Assembly: GCA_028768525.1 (NCBI GenBank)
Contig: CP054837.1
Location: forward strand, 4,708,001 to 4,772,000
Length of the DNA: 64,000 nucleotides
Reading direction: 5' to 3'
From: Desulfobacter sp.
Lineage (GTDB): Bacteria > Desulfobacterota > Desulfobacteria > Desulfobacterales > Desulfobacteraceae
Shown here in pieces: positions 1 through 9,002 of the stretch. How positions within the stretch are numbered: position 1 is the stretch's first letter; each line of letters opens with the position of its first letter. Made by a program: the position numbers and the translations under genes. Below the pieces are notes generated by a model. It searched no databases and was not told where the DNA came from. It was given only the letters and a program-made list of their open reading frames with translations.

Positions 1-2466
1 TTTTTCCCCCGGAGCCCAGCCGCCGTCGGGCACGTCTCCCTGCCAGGCCTTGCCGTCCCAGGCAATAACGGCCTTGTCCTTGTTCCAGGGCTGTCCCTTG
101 GGATCCACGGAGGCCCGGTTGTAGAGGATCCGGCGGTTGACCGGCCAGCACCAGGTCCATTTGGGATACAGCCCGATTCTGGCCTGTTCCTCGGTCTGGG
201 CGGGGTCCCTGCGCCGGGACTTGTTGCCGTCTTCCGTGTAGGAGTTGCAATAGAGCCAGTTGCCCGATACCGTGGACCCGTCGTCCATGAGATAGGCAAA
301 GGAGGGTACCTGCTGGCCTTTTTTGAAGTTTTTGCCCTTTACGGTGACATCCCTGGTGAACCAGCCGTTGGCCAGTTTGGCTGTTTTGTCCGCACTGAAG
401 TGGTAGTGGCCGTTGCGGCCTTTTTCGCACATGTTGTTAAAGCTCAGGCGGGTGATGGGCTCGGGAAAGGCGCCGTCCTCTTTTTCGTAGAGTTTGACCA
501 GTTCTTCCCAGAGTTCGTGGAAGTAATGGCCGTCGGTGAGCACGCCCTTGGGCGCTTCAGGACCCTTGTACCGCCACTGCATCCACCGGCCCGAGTTGGA
601 TACGGAGCCGTCCTTTTCAATGGCCGAGGCGCAGGGGATGTAAAAGGTTTCGGTCTTGATCTTTTTGGGATCCATTCCCGGACCCTTCCAGAAGTCGCTG
701 GTTTCGCACTGGAAGAGGTTGACGTTGACCATCCAGTCCAGTTTTCCCAGGGCCTCACGGGTTTTCACCGAGTCCGAGCCGGAGCAGGCCGGGTTCATCC
801 CCCAGACCAGTCCGCCTGTGAATTTACCCTCGTGCATCCGGTGGATGAGCGGAATCCAGGAATATTTGGATGCCGCATGGGATTCCAGCTTAGGCAGGTA
901 CCTGTAGCCTTCCTCCACGGTGTCGTCGGAGTACATGGCCTTGATGAGGCTGGCCGAATACTTGGGATAGTTCTGCCACCAGTTGGCGCTTTTGGGGTCG
1001 GCGCTCTTCGGGGTAAAGGCCGTGTTGTAGTCCGCCAGGGTTTCCTGGCCCGCCAGGGGGGTTTTGATGTACCCGGGCAGGATGTGGTAGAGCAGGGCGT
1101 AGTCTGTGGAGCCCTGGACGTTGCATTCCCCGCGGAGCGCATTGACCCCGCCGCCGGCCACGCCGATGTTGCCTAAAAGCAGCTGGATGATGGCCATGGC
1201 CCTGATGTTCTGGACCCCGACAGAATGCTGGGTCCAGCCCATGGCGTACATGATGGTGCCGGCCTTGCCCTTTTTGCCCGTGGCGCTGTAGGTGCGGTAG
1301 AGGGCCAGCAGATCCTCCTTTGAAATGCCCGAGGTGGCCGATACACGGTCCAGGCTATATCTTTCAAAATGTTTTTTCAGGATATTGAAGACGCATCTGG
1401 GATGGGTCAGACTCTTGTCCTGCCTGGGCACCCCGTTTGCGTCGGTTTCAAAGGCCCACTTGGATTTGTCATAGGTTTTGGTTGCCGGATCGAATCCGGT
1501 AAAGAGTCCGTCCTCAAATCCATACCCCTTGCCCACGATGAAAGCGGCATTGGTGTATTCCACCATGTATGGGGTGAAGTATTTTTTATTGTTCAGGATG
1601 TACCGTATCATCCCGCCCAGGACGGCAATATCCGTTCCCGACCGGAGGGCCATGTACATGTCGGACTTGGCCGAGGTCCGGGTGAACCTGGGGTCCACAT
1701 GGATGATTTTTGCCCCTTTCTGCTGGGCCTTGAGAGCCCATTTAAAGGAGATGGGATGGTTTTCGGCAGCGTTGCTGCCCATGATCAGAATACAATCAGA
1801 GTTCTTCAGGTCAATCCAGTGATTGGTCATTGCACCGCGTCCAAACGACTCTCCCAGAGCCGCTACAGTTGCGCTGTGTCAGATCCTGGCCTGGTGTTCG
1901 ACGTAGACCAGCCCCAAAGAGCGCATGAAGCTGTGCATGGCCAGACACTCTTCGTTGTCCAGGGCGGCCGATCCCAGGGAGGCGATGCCCATGGTCCGGT
2001 TGACTTCCTGGCCTTTTTCGTTTTTGGCCTCAAAGGAAGCATCACGGGAATCCTTGATCAGCCGGGCGATCCTTTTTTTACACCAGTCCCAGTCCTTTTC
2101 CACCCACTGGTCGCTGTAGGGTTCCCGGTGGAGGCAGGTGGTGGTCCGTTTGGGGTTTTCCGTCATCTGGATGGCGGCGGCCCCCTTGGCGCAGAGCGCT
2201 CCCCGGTTGATGGGATGGTCCGGGTCCCCTTCCACGTTTACGGCACGTTTTGTCTTGAGTTCCGTGTTAACCAGCAGGCCGCATCCCACGGAGCAAAAGG
2301 CGCAGACGGATGTGGTCTGTTTTGTCCACTTGGGATCCAGCTGGCGGGCACGTTTCTTTGATTTTGAAACAGCGGCCTGCCCGAGCCCGGTGAACACCGG
2401 GGACGCAGCCAGGCCGGCAGCTGCCGCAGAGGCAAATTTTACAAAATTTCTGCGGGTTAAGTCCAT
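1..2466 (-). CDS. fdhA: Formate dehydrogenase catalytic subunit, selenocysteine-containing, 3' end cut by the window
   Basis: Molybdopterin/tungstopterin enzyme that oxidises formate to CO2, very probably exported by the Tat system. The start at 2466 has a good AAGGAGA site and gives a twin-arginine leader (TRRNF, residues 4-8). Cysteines 55, 58, 62 and 92 bind the N-terminal [4Fe-4S] cluster. An in-frame TGA at 1879-1881 (codon 196) falls between HQARI and HSATVAAL, exactly where E. coli FdnG has selenocysteine, and the frame then stays open to base 1. Downstream residues such as GRGAMTNHW and GSNAAENHP match the FdnG type. Gene callers that read TGA as stop would report only a 195-residue fragment. 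The C-terminal part and any beta and gamma subunits lie outside the window. fdhE lies directly upstream on the same strand. Confidence 0.95.
1847..1881 (-). promoter_or_regulatory. Selenocysteine UGA codon and SECIS-like hairpin of fdhA
   Basis: The UGA at 1879-1881 is followed after 17 nt by a hairpin at 1847-1861: arm GGCTCT, loop GGG, arm AGAGTC, with one G-U pair. Spacing suits a bacterial SECIS element. The loop is not the classic GGUC form, so the element is inferred mainly from position. Confidence 0.75.
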
Positions 2467-2569
2467 TGTTTCTCCTTAAGGTTAATTTTACTTAATCAAT
2501 TGTGCTTGTCTGGTGCTTCTGTATCTGGGCCAGGCCGCATTTCATGCCTGGCATGTTTTTTTAGGGGGG

Positions 2570-3460
2570 TTAAATTGACCACACCGAGGGAGCCATGCGC
2601 TGGAATCCTTCATTCCCGGCAAGGATGTCCAGGGACATGGATTCAAGGTCGTTCAAGGGGGCAAAGGCCTCCCGGTCCAGTTCCCTGAAGTCAATGGTCT
2701 TGATATATGTCCTGCAGGCGTCGCAGGTTTCCACCCGGTATCCGGGCTCCCCGTCGGCGGTGAAGTATTTGAGCTGATCTGCATTGTCGGTGTTGCAGCA
2801 GGCACAGGAAAGCCGCCTGATCCGGTATGTATGGCGGCAGTGGGCGCAGTGGGCGAACCGCTGCCCCTCTTTTTCCCGCAGTTCCAGCATATAGGGCAGG
2901 CTGCCGCAGACGGGGCAGGTGCCGGTGGGATTGATTGCCTCCCGGTCAAGCCCTGCGGCCTCGGCCAGGGCAACGGCGCCGGATTCAATGCTCGGGGCTG
3001 CGGCGGCAGTGACAAGGAAGGCCATGGCCGAGGGGGCACCGGGTATTTGTTTTGCCCATGCGGCAAGGGTGGGGCCGGGGGTGCTTTTCCCTGCAATGCA
3101 GGCCTGTACCTCGCGCAATGCGGTTTCAAGGTGCAGTTCACCGTTTTTCAGGGCTGAATTAAAGGCCAGGGCTGCCTGGGCCATGGCCGGGGGCATTTCA
3201 TCGGCGCAATTGAGGATGAGGTTGATGATTTTCCGGGCAAGGGCCGTGAAACGGTTCCGGTCCAGGGGGAATTGTTCCGGAGGACAGATGGGAGAGCGGG
3301 AAAGATTGATGCCGGACAGATCCAGGTCCAGCCCGTTGCTTTCATCCGCCTGGAGCTGGGCGGTCCGGCCCAGAAGCGACATCAGCTCCCGGGGCAGATG
3401 CTCCCTGGCCGCCATCCGTCCCATGGTCTTGGAAATGATTCTTAATGTATTGTTTTCCAT
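2570..3460 (-). CDS. fdhE: Formate dehydrogenase accessory protein FdhE
   Basis: Cytoplasmic maturation factor needed for active respiratory formate dehydrogenases. The 296-residue length is normal for FdhE. The C-terminal half holds the four CxxC pairs of the family: CPVC, CAHC, CACC and CDAC, probably binding iron. The start at 3460 has a purine-rich GGAAGGGGAGG site. It is the first gene of an fdhE-fdhA unit with about 100 bp between the two genes, so the accessory factor is made with its client enzyme. The N-terminal 150 residues are helical and less conserved, as usual. Confidence 0.92.
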   Translation of the reverse strand: MENNTLRIISKTMGRMAAREHLPRELMSLLGRTAQLQADESNGLDLDLSGINLSRSPICPPEQFPLDRNRFTALARKIINLILNCADEMPPAMAQAALAFNSALKNGELHLETALREVQACIAGKSTPGPTLAAWAKQIPGAPSAMAFLVTAAAAPSIESGAVALAEAAGLDREAINPTGTCPVCGSLPYMLELREKEGQRFAHCAHCRHTYRIRRLSCACCNTDNADQLKYFTADGEPGYRVETCDACRTYIKTIDFRELDREAFAPLNDLESMSLDILAGNEGFQRMAPSVWSI

Positions 3461-3496
3461 CCTCCCCTTCCTTTTCTATAGCTCACAGGTTGGTCC

Positions 3497-3517
3497 AAAA
3501 AAAATGCTCTATTAGCA
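3497..3517 (-). terminator. Weak intrinsic terminator after the hybrid kinase gene
   Basis: On the minus strand a short stem (TGCT/AGCA, 5-nt loop) is followed by eight T residues, between the end of the kinase gene and fdhE. The stem is only 4 bp, so function is uncertain. Confidence 0.4.
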
Positions 3518-3561
3518 CAACCTGGGTTACAAAAAAGTTACAAGGAGAATGGCGGGGGCGG

Positions 3562-6174
3562 TCAGCCTCCCTTTTTTCGTTCTTTTTTCATCATCTTATC
3601 AACCAGTGCTGTAATGGCATCGGCATCATAGCTTTCATTCAGGGCTTTTAATTTGCGGGCAAAGGGGATGTATTTATCGTCCATCTGTTCGAGGGCTTCG
3701 GCTTTTTCCTGCAACCTGATGTGGTTGCCGGTCATTGCCCATTCATTCAGGGCGTTTAATATCTCCAATGGCGGCGGAACAAGGTCGGCCGGGTCTTCTG
3801 ATTCCGGCTTTCCGGTGGCTGTCTCTTCATAGATCCATTGGGGGCCTAAATGGTCTGAGATCAGGGAGAATAGGGTGTCCTGGTCCACCGGTTTGGGTAA
3901 AAAACCCTGGCAGCCCATTGTGCGGCTTTTTTCCCTTTCCGAGTCAAAGGCGTGGGCCGATACCATAAAAACCGGAATGTCACGGGTTTCGGGAATGTTC
4001 CGGATCTTTTCCAGCATCTCATACCCGGTCATAACCGGCATGGCAATATCGGTGAAAATAGCGTCGGGGTGCAAATTCTGTGCTTTTTCAAAGCCCTCTT
4101 TCCCGTTCTCCGCCGGAATGACTTCAAATCCGGCGGGGGTGAGCATGTCCCTCAGTACGGACAGGTTTTCAGGGCGATCGTCGACAACCAGCATGGTGTA
4201 GCGCCGGCCCCGGTATCCGGTAATCCGGCGTCCGCCCCGGAGCGTTTGAACCGGCGCATTTATGGCCGCGGAGACGTTTAAAACAAAGGAAAATGACGAT
4301 CCCTTTCCGTATTTGCTTTTGACATGGATCTCACTTCCCATCAGCCGAACCAGGTTGCGGGTGATGGTGAGCCCCAGCCCCGTGCCGCCGCTCCGCTCTT
4401 TTCTGCCCCCCACCTGTTCAAAGGGTTCGAAGATCTGCTCTATCTCTTCTTTTTGCATGCCTGTCCCGGTATCCCGGATGTCAAAACGGATGGCGGCCGT
4501 CCGGGAAGTGCCAGGGGAATGGCGGTCCGTATCCACCACATCCACTGCAAATGTCACCTTGCCCCGGCGTGTGAATTTAATGGCGTTGGCCAGCAGATTC
4601 AACAGGACCTGTCGCAGCCTTTTTTCATCAATCAGAACACGGGCGGGCAGGCGGGGATCCGGCGTGAACGCCAGGTGGATATCCTTTTCCATGGCTGTCA
4701 TCCGCATCATGCCGACCACTTCCGACAACAGGTCCTGCAAATTGACCTCCGAGGGGCAGAGCTCCATTTTCCCCGCTTCCACCTTTGCAAGGTCCAGCAC
4801 ATCATTGATCAGGGTTAACAGGTGCTGCCCGCTGTCATGGATGATGCCCAGGCCGTTTTTCTGTTCCGCTGTCAGCCGGGTCTTTTTCAGGATCTGGGCA
4901 TAGCCGAGGATGCCGTTCAACGGCGTGCGAAGCTCATGGCTCATGTTGGATAAAAATATGCTTTTTGCCTGGTTTGCCTTTTCCGCGGATTCCTTTGCCT
5001 GTTCAAGGTTTGTTTCGTACTCTTTGCGTTTTTCAATAAAAAAGGAGACCGATTTGGCCATGCTTGAGATTTCATCGCGCCCTTCGCTGGGGACGGGGAA
5101 CGGGTTGCCTTTCACCTGTTGCTGCATGCAGTGTTCCAAGGCAAGTATCCTGCCGATGACGGATTTCCGGATAAAGAGGAAAATCAATACGGCACTCAGG
5201 GTGATGGCAATGAGGGTCACCGCAAAGAGGGTATCCAGAGAACCAATGTCGTTAACCACTTCAGCGCTTTTTGCCTGGACATTGTAAGAGACCTTGTTAA
5301 AAATCTCATCCGTATGCGCCACCAGTTTATCTGAGAGGAATTTGTTTTCAATCAGGTTTTTGCGGATGGCGTCCTCAAGCCTGATCCGGGCTTCGGCCAG
5401 GGTAAACAGTCCTTTCTCGCCGGTGCCGTAACGCCTGATTGTTGTCCCATAGCGGTTTAGATCGGGGGGGCGGCTGGCCATGGGGCACATCTCTTCCAAT
5501 GCCTGCTCCAGCTGGCTGATCTGGGTTTTGTACTCCTCAAGCTGCTGCTGGGTGGGAATATTCGGGACGGCCTGGAGCAGACTGAAAATCTGGACCAGGG
5601 TTTTCCATTGGTATTCGCAGTCCCGGCGGGCAGGGCTGCCTGTTACGGTGAGTTCTTCTGAGACCCGCCGAAGATGGATGGATATCTGCACGATCCGGCG
5701 GCTGACCTCTATGTTTTTTTCAGCCAGGGCGATCAGGGATTGAAAATGGGCAAAGAATTGCTTCAGCTTGTCCGGAAGGTTGTGGATACCTTCCATCTGC
5801 GTCTGTTCCATCTGGATGATGAGGGCGATATTATTCCTGTATTCCTGTTCGATCTCATTCTTTAGGATTTCCAGGACAAAGGGGCTTTGGGCGGTGACGA
5901 TATCCGGGACATTCCGAATCATTTTTCCCGTTCCCTTCACCAGGTCGGATGCCGTTATAAACAGCGGCAGGTGGGTCTGGGGTATTTTCTGGAATGCGGT
6001 TCCGAATGTGGTGAAATAATGCCGGGTGACGCCCAGGGAACACACGGCAACAATGACGATGAGTACCAGTCCTGTCAATACCTTGGCAAATATGCCGAAC
6101 GCCGGCCGTGGTGTTGTCCGCTCTAGGGGGGGCTTTTCCAAAATACACCGTCCATGGGAGTCATAAGACCCCAT
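3562..6174 (-). CDS. TorS-like membrane hybrid histidine kinase with receiver domain
   Basis: 870-residue inner-membrane sensor. Membrane segment about 30-50, a long helical periplasmic region to about 315, second membrane segment about 317-336, then a short HAMP-like linker and coiled coil. The HisKA box SHELRTPLNG places the phosphorylated histidine at 413. The HATPase N box (NLLANAIKF), G1 (DTGTGM) and G2 (GGTGLGL) boxes are intact. A receiver domain follows with Asp709 and Lys761. The last 85 residues are helical, without a clear Hpt histidine. The periplasmic region resembles the helical sensor of TorS. The start overlaps the upstream solute-binding protein gene by 52 bp; no better ATG exists in frame. 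It is the last gene of a three-gene operon. Ligand unknown; it may sense the solute-binding protein encoded just upstream. Confidence 0.85.
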   Translation of the reverse strand: MGSYDSHGRCILEKPPLERTTPRPAFGIFAKVLTGLVLIVIVAVCSLGVTRHYFTTFGTAFQKIPQTHLPLFITASDLVKGTGKMIRNVPDIVTAQSPFVLEILKNEIEQEYRNNIALIIQMEQTQMEGIHNLPDKLKQFFAHFQSLIALAEKNIEVSRRIVQISIHLRRVSEELTVTGSPARRDCEYQWKTLVQIFSLLQAVPNIPTQQQLEEYKTQISQLEQALEEMCPMASRPPDLNRYGTTIRRYGTGEKGLFTLAEARIRLEDAIRKNLIENKFLSDKLVAHTDEIFNKVSYNVQAKSAEVVNDIGSLDTLFAVTLIAITLSAVLIFLFIRKSVIGRILALEHCMQQQVKGNPFPVPSEGRDEISSMAKSVSFFIEKRKEYETNLEQAKESAEKANQAKSIFLSNMSHELRTPLNGILGYAQILKKTRLTAEQKNGLGIIHDSGQHLLTLINDVLDLAKVEAGKMELCPSEVNLQDLLSEVVGMMRMTAMEKDIHLAFTPDPRLPARVLIDEKRLRQVLLNLLANAIKFTRRGKVTFAVDVVDTDRHSPGTSRTAAIRFDIRDTGTGMQKEEIEQIFEPFEQVGGRKERSGGTGLGLTITRNLVRLMGSEIHVKSKYGKGSSFSFVLNVSAAINAPVQTLRGGRRITGYRGRRYTMLVVDDRPENLSVLRDMLTPAGFEVIPAENGKEGFEKAQNLHPDAIFTDIAMPVMTGYEMLEKIRNIPETRDIPVFMVSAHAFDSEREKSRTMGCQGFLPKPVDQDTLFSLISDHLGPQWIYEETATGKPESEDPADLVPPPLEILNALNEWAMTGNHIRLQEKAEALEQMDDKYIPFARKLKALNESYDADAITALVDKMMKKERKKGG

Positions 6175-7739
6175 ATGCTTTCGCCGATGCCGGCCAGCTG
6201 CTTGTGGTGGGCAATGGCAAAAGGGGATTCATAAAGGGGAAGCAGGGGAAGGTCTTCCATGATGAGTTGCTGAAACCGTTTATAGAGAATTTTGCGCTTG
6301 CCGAAATCAAGTTCCGTGCCGGCCGCTTCCATGAGCCGGTCCGCATCAGGGTTGCTGTACCCTTGGGTGTTGGACCAGATGATTCCTTTGCGTATATTGG
6401 TACTCAGGTAGGTCCGGTGGACCCCGATAACCGGGTCCCCCCAGTTGTAGACACTGTCTATGGTGGCATCGAAATCCCAGTTCGCAATTTTCCGGGCCCA
6501 GGATTTAAAATTCCTGGGGGGATCAATGATCACCTCGACGCCCAGGCGGCGGAGGAAAAGCTGTTCAAAATATTCGGCCATAATTTGCCGGTTGCCGCTC
6601 CTGTCGGGGATATAGGTCATTCTGAAAGAGAAGCGTTTCCCGGTTTTTCCCCGTGGGTACCCGGCCTCGTCCAGGAGGCGGTTGGCCTTTTTAAAATCCT
6701 GGGGGTAGAGGTTTACATCCCTGGTATAGAAGGGGCTGGATGACGATATGGGGCCCGTGGCCACGCGGGTCTGCTTCTGGAACCATTTTTCCACTATAAA
6801 GTCACGGTCAACGGCATATGCGATGGCCTGCCGGACGCGAACATCATTGAAGGGTTTTTTGCGGAGATTGAATGCCAGCCACTGGATTCCCCCCACCCCT
6901 TTGAAAGCATCCTCTAACACGGTGATATGGTCCAGATCCCTGAGCTGGCGGAGCTGATGTCTATCCTGGTAAAAGGACATCAGGTGGGTGTTCCCCACTT
7001 CCAGTTCTATGGCGCCTTCTTCCGTATTTTTGCTGAAGGAAAAGCAGATGCAATCCAGGCGGGGGCGGTCTGGCAGGAAAAATTGGGGGTTTTTCCTGAG
7101 GCGTATGATTTTATCGGGTGAAAATTCTTCAAGGATGAAAGGACCCGAGCCGACGGGCTTCAGGTTTGCCGGATGCCCTTTGACCGCTTCCACACTGCCG
7201 TAGATATGCTTGGGGAGAATGGGGAGAAGGACGGGAGACATGGCCAGCATGATTGCCGGATGGGGGGTGCTGAGCCGGATGACCGCCGTATGGGGATCCG
7301 GGGTGTCCACCCGGGACACCGGGGCAAGCATGGACTTGAAGGGATGCCATCTTTTAACGGTTAAAACGGAGAAGGCCACGTCTTCGGAGGTGATGGGCCG
7401 GCCGTCATGGAATCTGGCATGGCGGACCAGGTGCAGGGTCAGGCTGAGGCCGTCTTTGGCGGTTTCCCACCGCCTGGCCAGGTATGGGGAGGGGCGCCAT
7501 GCGTTGTCCATGCGGATCAGTCCGGCAAAAATCTGCGCGCCCGGGATGCCGGTCACCACTCCGGACTGGATGGCCGGATTGAGGTGATGGGGGGACTGCC
7601 CCAGCCGGATATGCAGTTCACCGCCCATTGGCGGATTTCCTGCATGGCTGTGGACGGGCAGGCCGAGCAGACAGATGATGAAGACAATGGCATTAAAAGC
7701 CGTCAATGGTGGGAAGGGTGGCCGAAAGAAGCGTGTCAT
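6123..7739 (-). CDS. Periplasmic solute-binding protein, family 5 (OppA/peptide type)
   Basis: 538 residues with an N-terminal signal sequence (hydrophobic core about 17-30, then HSHAG). The rest follows the SBP_bac_5 plan: a LNPAIQSG-type beginning, the LRKNPQFF segment and a region about the conserved DVRVRQAIAYAVDRD. No permease or ATPase gene is nearby. The gene sits between a response regulator (ATGA overlap of 4 bp upstream) and a hybrid kinase (52-bp overlap downstream). This arrangement suggests a ligand-presenting sensor component rather than a transporter part, as TorT does for TorS, but that is inference. Ligand cannot be told from sequence; family members bind peptides, nickel or sugars. 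Confidence 0.88.
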   Translation of the reverse strand: MTRFFRPPFPPLTAFNAIVFIICLLGLPVHSHAGNPPMGGELHIRLGQSPHHLNPAIQSGVVTGIPGAQIFAGLIRMDNAWRPSPYLARRWETAKDGLSLTLHLVRHARFHDGRPITSEDVAFSVLTVKRWHPFKSMLAPVSRVDTPDPHTAVIRLSTPHPAIMLAMSPVLLPILPKHIYGSVEAVKGHPANLKPVGSGPFILEEFSPDKIIRLRKNPQFFLPDRPRLDCICFSFSKNTEEGAIELEVGNTHLMSFYQDRHQLRQLRDLDHITVLEDAFKGVGGIQWLAFNLRKKPFNDVRVRQAIAYAVDRDFIVEKWFQKQTRVATGPISSSSPFYTRDVNLYPQDFKKANRLLDEAGYPRGKTGKRFSFRMTYIPDRSGNRQIMAEYFEQLFLRRLGVEVIIDPPRNFKSWARKIANWDFDATIDSVYNWGDPVIGVHRTYLSTNIRKGIIWSNTQGYSNPDADRLMEAAGTELDFGKRKILYKRFQQLIMEDLPLLPLYESPFAIAHHKQLAGIGESIWGLMTPMDGVFWKSPP

Positions 7740-8776
7740 TGTAATTCATTTACGATTGAGCGGATATCCGGTTCAAGGCGGTTGAACAATTCAACCAGTT
7801 CCGGCTGAAAAAAGGTGCCGCTTCCGGCGCGTATCTCGTCCAGCGCCGTATCCACGGGCCATGGTTTTTTATATGGGCGTTCGGAAACAAGGGCATCAAA
7901 TGCATCGCAGATGCAGGCAATTCGGCCCACCAGTGGGATATCCTTTCCTTTCAGCCCCCTGGGATACCCGGAGCCGTCCCATTTTTCATGGTGGGTATAT
8001 GCTATGGTTTCTGCCGTTTGCAGCAAATTCACCCGGCTTCCGGAGAGCATTTTGGCACCGATGGTGGTGTGGGTTTTGATGATTTGATACTCCTTCGGGG
8101 TCAGTTTTCCCTTTTTCAGCAAGATCGCATCCGATATCCCTATTTTCCCGATATCATGGAGTTTGCTGGCCAGGTACAGATTGTCGCATTCTTCTTTGGA
8201 AAGCCCGTATGATTTGCCCATGATATAACAATAATGGCTCATCCGCTTGACGTGGTTGCCCGTGTCTTCATCCCGGTATTCCGCTGCAAGCCCCAGCCTC
8301 TGTACGATTTCAATCTGGGCCTCCTCCAGCTCCCGTGTCCTTTCCTTTACCTTTTCATCCAGAATGATATTTTGTTTTTTCAGTGCCTCTTTGGCGTTTT
8401 TCAGGGTGAGGTGGGTGGTTACGCGGGCCTCTACCTCCTCCGGGTTAAAGGGTTTGGTGATGTAATCGACAGCCCCGTATTCAAACCCTTTTTTGATGAA
8501 TTTATGATCGTCCATGGCCGTGATGAAAATCACAGGGATATGCGCTGTGAGGGGATTGGCCTTGATCTGCCTGCAGACGTCGAATCCATCCATGCCGGGC
8601 ATGCTGATATCAAGTAAAATGAGGTCGATTCTATCCCTGTCCATGATGTCCAGGGCTTTTTCCCCGTTCAGCGCCATGCCCAGCCTGTACCGGTCCCTCA
8701 AAACATCAACAAGGATATCGATATTCGTTTTATGATCGTCAACGAGAAGAATTTTACATTGATTTAGTTTGTTCAT
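7736..8776 (-). CDS. Response regulator with HD-GYP cyclic-di-GMP phosphodiesterase domain
   Basis: RpfG-like. Receiver domain in the first 120 residues (VDD acidic pair, phospho-acceptor in LLDISMP, Lys in TKPF), a coiled-coil linker about 130-155, then an HD-GYP domain: EYRDEDTGNHV, LHDIGKIG, HHEKWDGSGYP and LKGKDIP. All metal and GYP residues are present, so it should hydrolyse c-di-GMP. I choose the ATG at 8776 (MNKLNQCKIL). A longer frame starts at a TTG at 8806 with no well-spaced ribosome site. First gene of an operon with the solute-binding protein and hybrid kinase; stop and next start overlap as ATGA. The kinase likely phosphorylates this regulator. Confidence 0.92.
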   Translation of the reverse strand: MNKLNQCKILLVDDHKTNIDILVDVLRDRYRLGMALNGEKALDIMDRDRIDLILLDISMPGMDGFDVCRQIKANPLTAHIPVIFITAMDDHKFIKKGFEYGAVDYITKPFNPEEVEARVTTHLTLKNAKEALKKQNIILDEKVKERTRELEEAQIEIVQRLGLAAEYRDEDTGNHVKRMSHYCYIMGKSYGLSKEECDNLYLASKLHDIGKIGISDAILLKKGKLTPKEYQIIKTHTTIGAKMLSGSRVNLLQTAETIAYTHHEKWDGSGYPRGLKGKDIPLVGRIACICDAFDALVSERPYKKPWPVDTALDEIRAGSGTFFQPELVELFNRLEPDIRSIVNELQ

Positions 8777-8827
8777 GCCGGATTCCCGGTTGTCAGAAAT
8801 TGCCAAACCTCGGAACTGCCACCCTTA

Positions 8828-8856
8828 GATTAAGATAGGAGCTTCTATTTTGTCAA
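8828..8856 (-). promoter_or_regulatory. Candidate sigma-70 promoter of the HD-GYP/solute-binding/kinase operon
   Basis: A perfect -35 TTGACA (8851-8856, minus strand) lies about 18 bp before a poor -10 TAATCT (8828-8833), about 52 bp upstream of the start codon. The -10 is weak. Confidence 0.45.
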
Positions 8857-9002
8857 CCAGATGAATCCGTAAAACCATTATCCCGGACCGAGATTGACGA
8901 ATCCTCCGGCCCGGTGATACGGTAAGGCCTGGGGGAATGCGGCGGATGCCGGAATCATCATTAAAAGAGGAAGGACTATAGCGCAAGGCTGAAAGGGAGA
9001 AA

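Noticed and set aside
1879..1881. In-frame stop in the formate dehydrogenase, suggesting a pseudogene
   Set aside because: The TGA lies at the known selenocysteine position of FdnG-type enzymes and the frame stays open far beyond it.
3562..3900. Hpt domain at the end of the hybrid kinase
   Set aside because: The tail is helical but the conserved His-x-x-Lys-Gly pattern is missing.
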